A stretch of DNA of 64,000 nt from the NCBI GenBank assembly GCA_964491875.1, contig CAZBIC010000008.1:119519-183518 (forward strand), given 5' to 3'. Positions 61,795 through 64,000 of the stretch are shown piece by piece (the first letter of the stretch is position 1; each line of letters opens with the position of its first letter). A model generated the notes under the pieces. That model was not told the DNA's origin. It saw nothing but the letters and a program-made list of their open reading frames with translations, and did not search any database. This DNA is from JADJPG01 sp964491875. Its GTDB lineage: Bacteria; Verrucomicrobiota; Verrucomicrobiia; Limisphaerales; JADJPG01. A program made the position numbers and the translations under genes.

Positions 61795-62637
61795 ATGCCA
61801 CAGGAGTTGTCATCAACTTGCGCGGAGAATACGTTTTGTTCCATGTACTCCTCTTCACCTTTAGTGGCGCTCGGACTAACCAGAGCATTCGCGGCGGATG
61901 CGCTTGCCGTTCGGATTTACGATACGCAGTCGAATCTCGCGGCGGATGCCGCGAAGCAGGCTCAGGCGTGCCTGCAGGATGTTCTTCACCGGAACGGTTC
62001 GGCTGCTGTCATTCTGGCAACGGGGAATTCACAGCTCCAGTTTCTCGATGCGCTGGTGGAACTCGGCGGAGTCGATTGGTCGCGAGTGACGCTATTTCAC
62101 ATGGACGAATATCTTGGAATTACCGATCAGCACCGGGCCAGCTTTCGTCGTTACATGCGCGAACGGGTCGAGGCGCGGGTGAAGCCACGCAAGTTTCATT
62201 ACCTCGCAGGGGATGCGTTGCTTCCGTTGTCCGAATGCGAACGGTATTCTCACTTGCTCGCCGCGCAGCCCATCGATCTTTGCTGCCTTGGCATTGGTGA
62301 GAACGGCCATATCGCCTTTAACGATCCGCCGGTGGCTGACTTTTCGGACCCTCATAAAGTCAAACTGGTCAAGTTGGACGAAGCCTGCCGATTGCAGCAG
62401 GTCGGTGAAGGACATTTTCCGAATCTCGACGCGGTTCCCCAATACGCCTTTACGCTGACAATTCCAATGCTTTGCTCCGCGCAGAACATGCTTTGCATTG
62501 TCCCGGAGCGGCGCAAGGCGCAGGCCGTCCACGATTCGCTCAAAGGACCGATCAGCACCGCCTGTCCGGGGTCATTTCTGCGCCAGCAATCCCATTGCAC
62601 GCTGTTTCTGGATGCGGAATCCGCCAGCTTGCTCTGA
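61795..62637 (+). CDS. nagB: Glucosamine-6-phosphate deaminase-like protein
   Basis: The protein of 280 residues (265 if the ATG at 61843 is used) belongs to the NagB/6-phosphogluconolactonase superfamily. It has TLFHMDEYLGITDQHRASFR, with the catalytic Asp of the HMDEY block, and CLGIGENGHIAFNDPPVADF, where the phosphogluconolactonase form would read DGHTAS. It is therefore of the deaminase type, which converts glucosamine 6-phosphate to fructose 6-phosphate and ammonia. The second active-site acid, glutamate in E. coli NagB (FNEP), is aspartate here (FNDP). No Shine-Dalgarno distinguishes the two starts. Neighbours suggest central sugar-phosphate metabolism; no nagA is present. Confidence 0.85.
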   Translation: MPQELSSTCAENTFCSMYSSSPLVALGLTRAFAADALAVRIYDTQSNLAADAAKQAQACLQDVLHRNGSAAVILATGNSQLQFLDALVELGGVDWSRVTLFHMDEYLGITDQHRASFRRYMRERVEARVKPRKFHYLAGDALLPLSECERYSHLLAAQPIDLCCLGIGENGHIAFNDPPVADFSDPHKVKLVKLDEACRLQQVGEGHFPNLDAVPQYAFTLTIPMLCSAQNMLCIVPERRKAQAVHDSLKGPISTACPGSFLRQQSHCTLFLDAESASLL

Positions 62638-63121
62638 GAGGGCGGTCAATATCGGCGGTGGCCTGTCATCAACATCGGACGGCTACTCCGTAAATCCCCT
62701 AGAAGGCTGGTGGCGCTTTTCCCGGCGCGCGGACTCGGGTGGTTGCGAATGGTTGCGAGTCTGGGAATGGGTTATCTCCTCTGCGTAGGAACATACGTGG
62801 AACTTCTGGCGGGAGCGGGCAGCGGGGGCTGCCCCTCCCACCAGTCGCGAAAAAGAAAATGATGACCTCGACTTCGAAGCCGGCCGCCCAAAACGACACC
62901 TTCTCCCGTCGTTTCAAACACCGCAGTGGCGGCTGCACGCGTCCGGTCTCTGTGGTCCGCCCCGTCTCCTCCAGCTTTCCCGCCTTCTTCCAGAGTCCGG
63001 ATTCTGATCCGAAAGGTTTCGTGGCCTTTGGTGGCCGTGGAAGTTTTTCGCTCTCGTAACCGAACTGTCCTGTAGCCGACACGGTTCCTGCCGATAGTGT
63101 CAGCGGATCAACATCCGCGAT
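62638..63121. other. 484 bp without a supported gene
   Basis: Short frames on both strands (for example 62739-63059 plus and 62699-63082 minus) overlap each other and show no domain. The plus strand has a strong imperfect hairpin at 62811-62839 (GGGAG...CTCCC outer, GGGCAGC/GCTGCCC inner, GGGG loop) without a T-run. The right half contains ACCAAAGGCCACGAAAC-like sequence on the minus strand, reminiscent of degenerate dispersed repeats. The promoter of neither flanking gene could be fixed (both genes end or start outside it: nagB ends at 62637, and the radical SAM gene ends at 63122). Confidence 0.5.
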
Positions 63122-64000
63122 TCATCCAAATGGAAACAAACTTTGTCTATTTTCGGTCGTTGAAGAAGGAACGCGAAAGGCAGCGGCTGATATTTCTGGC
63201 CGGCGCCCGGCGATTCCCGCTTTGCGACACGCCGTCTCAAACAGGGCCTCAATCTGGTCCGCGAAGATTCCTTCCCCTCGCATCCGGGAACCAAACCTCG
63301 GGTCGTTGACCTTGCCGGCGCGAATCGACTTCAGTCGTCCCAGAACCTTTTCGCGGCGGTCGGGAAAATGCCGCGTCAGCCAGTCTTCAAAGAGCGGTCC
63401 CAATCCAAACGGTAGACGCAACGTCACGTAGCCCGCAAACTGTGCTCCCGCCTCGACCGCGGCCGCAATCAATCGCGGTACCTCGTGATCGTTGATGGCA
63501 GGAATCACCGGAGCCGTCATTATCCCGGTCGGAATTCCAGCCTCGGCCAGCTTCCGAATCGCCTCCAAACGATGCGCTGGCAGGGAAGCGCGCGGTTCCA
63601 GCTTCGAGGCGAGTTCACTATCGAGGGTCGTGATTGAGACAAAGACGACCACCGCCTGGTAAGCGGCGAGTTGCGTCAGCACATCGATGTCCCGGGTGAC
63701 GAGATGGTTCTTGGTCACGATGCCGACCGGGTTTCGAAATTCAGCGAGGACTTCCAGACATCGCCGGGTGAGCTGCAATTTTCGTTCAACCGGCTGGTAG
63801 CAATCGGTGACTCCACTTAGCGCGATGACCTGGGGTTTCCATTTCCGCGACGAGAGTTCTGCGCGCAGCAATTCCGGCGCATTCTCCTTCACCATGATGC
63901 GGCTCTCGAAATCCAGTCCGGCCGAGAAGCCGAGGTATTCATGAGTCGGGCGCGCGTAGCAATAGATGCAGCCGTGCTCGCAGCCGCGATAGGGATTGAT
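63122..64000 (-). CDS. Radical SAM protein, PA0069/SplB-like family, N-terminus outside window
   Basis: The frame is open to the right edge, so the 5' end is cut off and 292 residues are visible. The radical SAM motif is at the start of the visible part: NPYRGCEHGCIYCYARPTHE (CEHGCIYC), then EYLGFSAGLDFESRIMVKE, characteristic of the PA0069 family. Further blocks are VIALSGVTDCYQPVERKLQL, LTRRCLEVLAEFRNPVGIVT, VFVSITTLDSELASKLEPRA and GIMTAPVIPAINDHEVPRLI. Relatives include spore-photoproduct-lyase-like proteins, but the substrate of this group is unknown. The C-terminus, with VPSSTTENRQ, is non-conserved. Confidence 0.9.
   Translation of the reverse strand: MNPYRGCEHGCIYCYARPTHEYLGFSAGLDFESRIMVKENAPELLRAELSSRKWKPQVIALSGVTDCYQPVERKLQLTRRCLEVLAEFRNPVGIVTKNHLVTRDIDVLTQLAAYQAVVVFVSITTLDSELASKLEPRASLPAHRLEAIRKLAEAGIPTGIMTAPVIPAINDHEVPRLIAAAVEAGAQFAGYVTLRLPFGLGPLFEDWLTRHFPDRREKVLGRLKSIRAGKVNDPRFGSRMRGEGIFADQIEALFETACRKAGIAGRRPEISAAAFRVPSSTTENRQSLFPFG

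Noticed and set aside
62699..63082. Overlapping frames on both strands in the gap after nagB
   Set aside because: Neither has domains, start context or hydrophobic pattern, and each is explained by GC-rich sequence and likely degenerate repeats.

Overview
This window comes from a GC-rich (about 60 percent) Verrucomicrobiota chromosome, probably near the Pedosphaera/Limisphaera lineages. The evidence is the gene content: DUF1501 and DUF1549/DUF1553 secreted proteins, haem-motif/WD40 proteins, CRTAC1-type FG-GAP proteins, a GxxExxY protein, a MlaB-MlaE fusion, and a recA operator matching the TGTTC-N4-GAACA motif I recall for verrucomicrobial LexA. No tRNA, rRNA, CRISPR array or transposase was seen. 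Several open frames have been shortened to an internal start where a signal peptide or domain boundary decides it.

Layout. 1-6.5 kb: partial Gfo/Idh/MocA oxidoreductase (-), secreted beta-helix/PA14 protein, DEAD-box helicase with a DbpA-type tail, AraC regulator (-). 6.7-10.5 kb: a ribose-type ABC importer whose permease carries an extra domain of about 120 residues outside the membrane. 10.5-14.5 kb: translationally coupled radical SAM and halogenase-like flavoprotein genes (-), then a serine hydrolase interrupted in frame by a REP-like repeat pair. 14.7-21.3 kb: three-gene operon of two CRTAC1 FG-GAP/UnbV proteins around a formylglycine-generating-enzyme-like lipoprotein. 21.4-28 kb: secreted protein, hflX, radC-lpxA, recA with promoter, operator and terminator, and two small proteins. 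28-32.7 kb: exopolysaccharide export protein, tyrosine autokinase and a TPR protein. 32.7-39.1 kb: dinB, a PQQ-type propeller protein and a MacA/MacB-type efflux set. 39.2-42.4 kb: dapF, dapA, dapB and folK. 42.5-53.1 kb: five large or medium proteins on the minus strand (WD40/haem, Sel1, serine hydrolase, DUF1549, DUF1501), with a GxxExxY cassette lodged between the last two. 53.3-56.9 kb: complete Mla-type lipid transport operon. 56.9-64 kb: fumC, zwf, a candidate pseudoknotted RNA, a receiver/metallo-beta-lactamase fusion, a nagB-like gene and a partial radical SAM gene.

The strongest non-gene signals are: a dispersed family of paired palindromes (core GCGCCGA-N8-TCGGCGC) at six loci, one inside a reading frame; direct repeats around the GxxExxY gene, one of which encodes part of its neighbour's signal peptide; an 11 bp plus 9 bp interleaved helix pair (H-type pseudoknot) ahead of a strong terminator at 60.1-60.25 kb; and a row of four hairpins between a small secreted protein and the polysaccharide genes.
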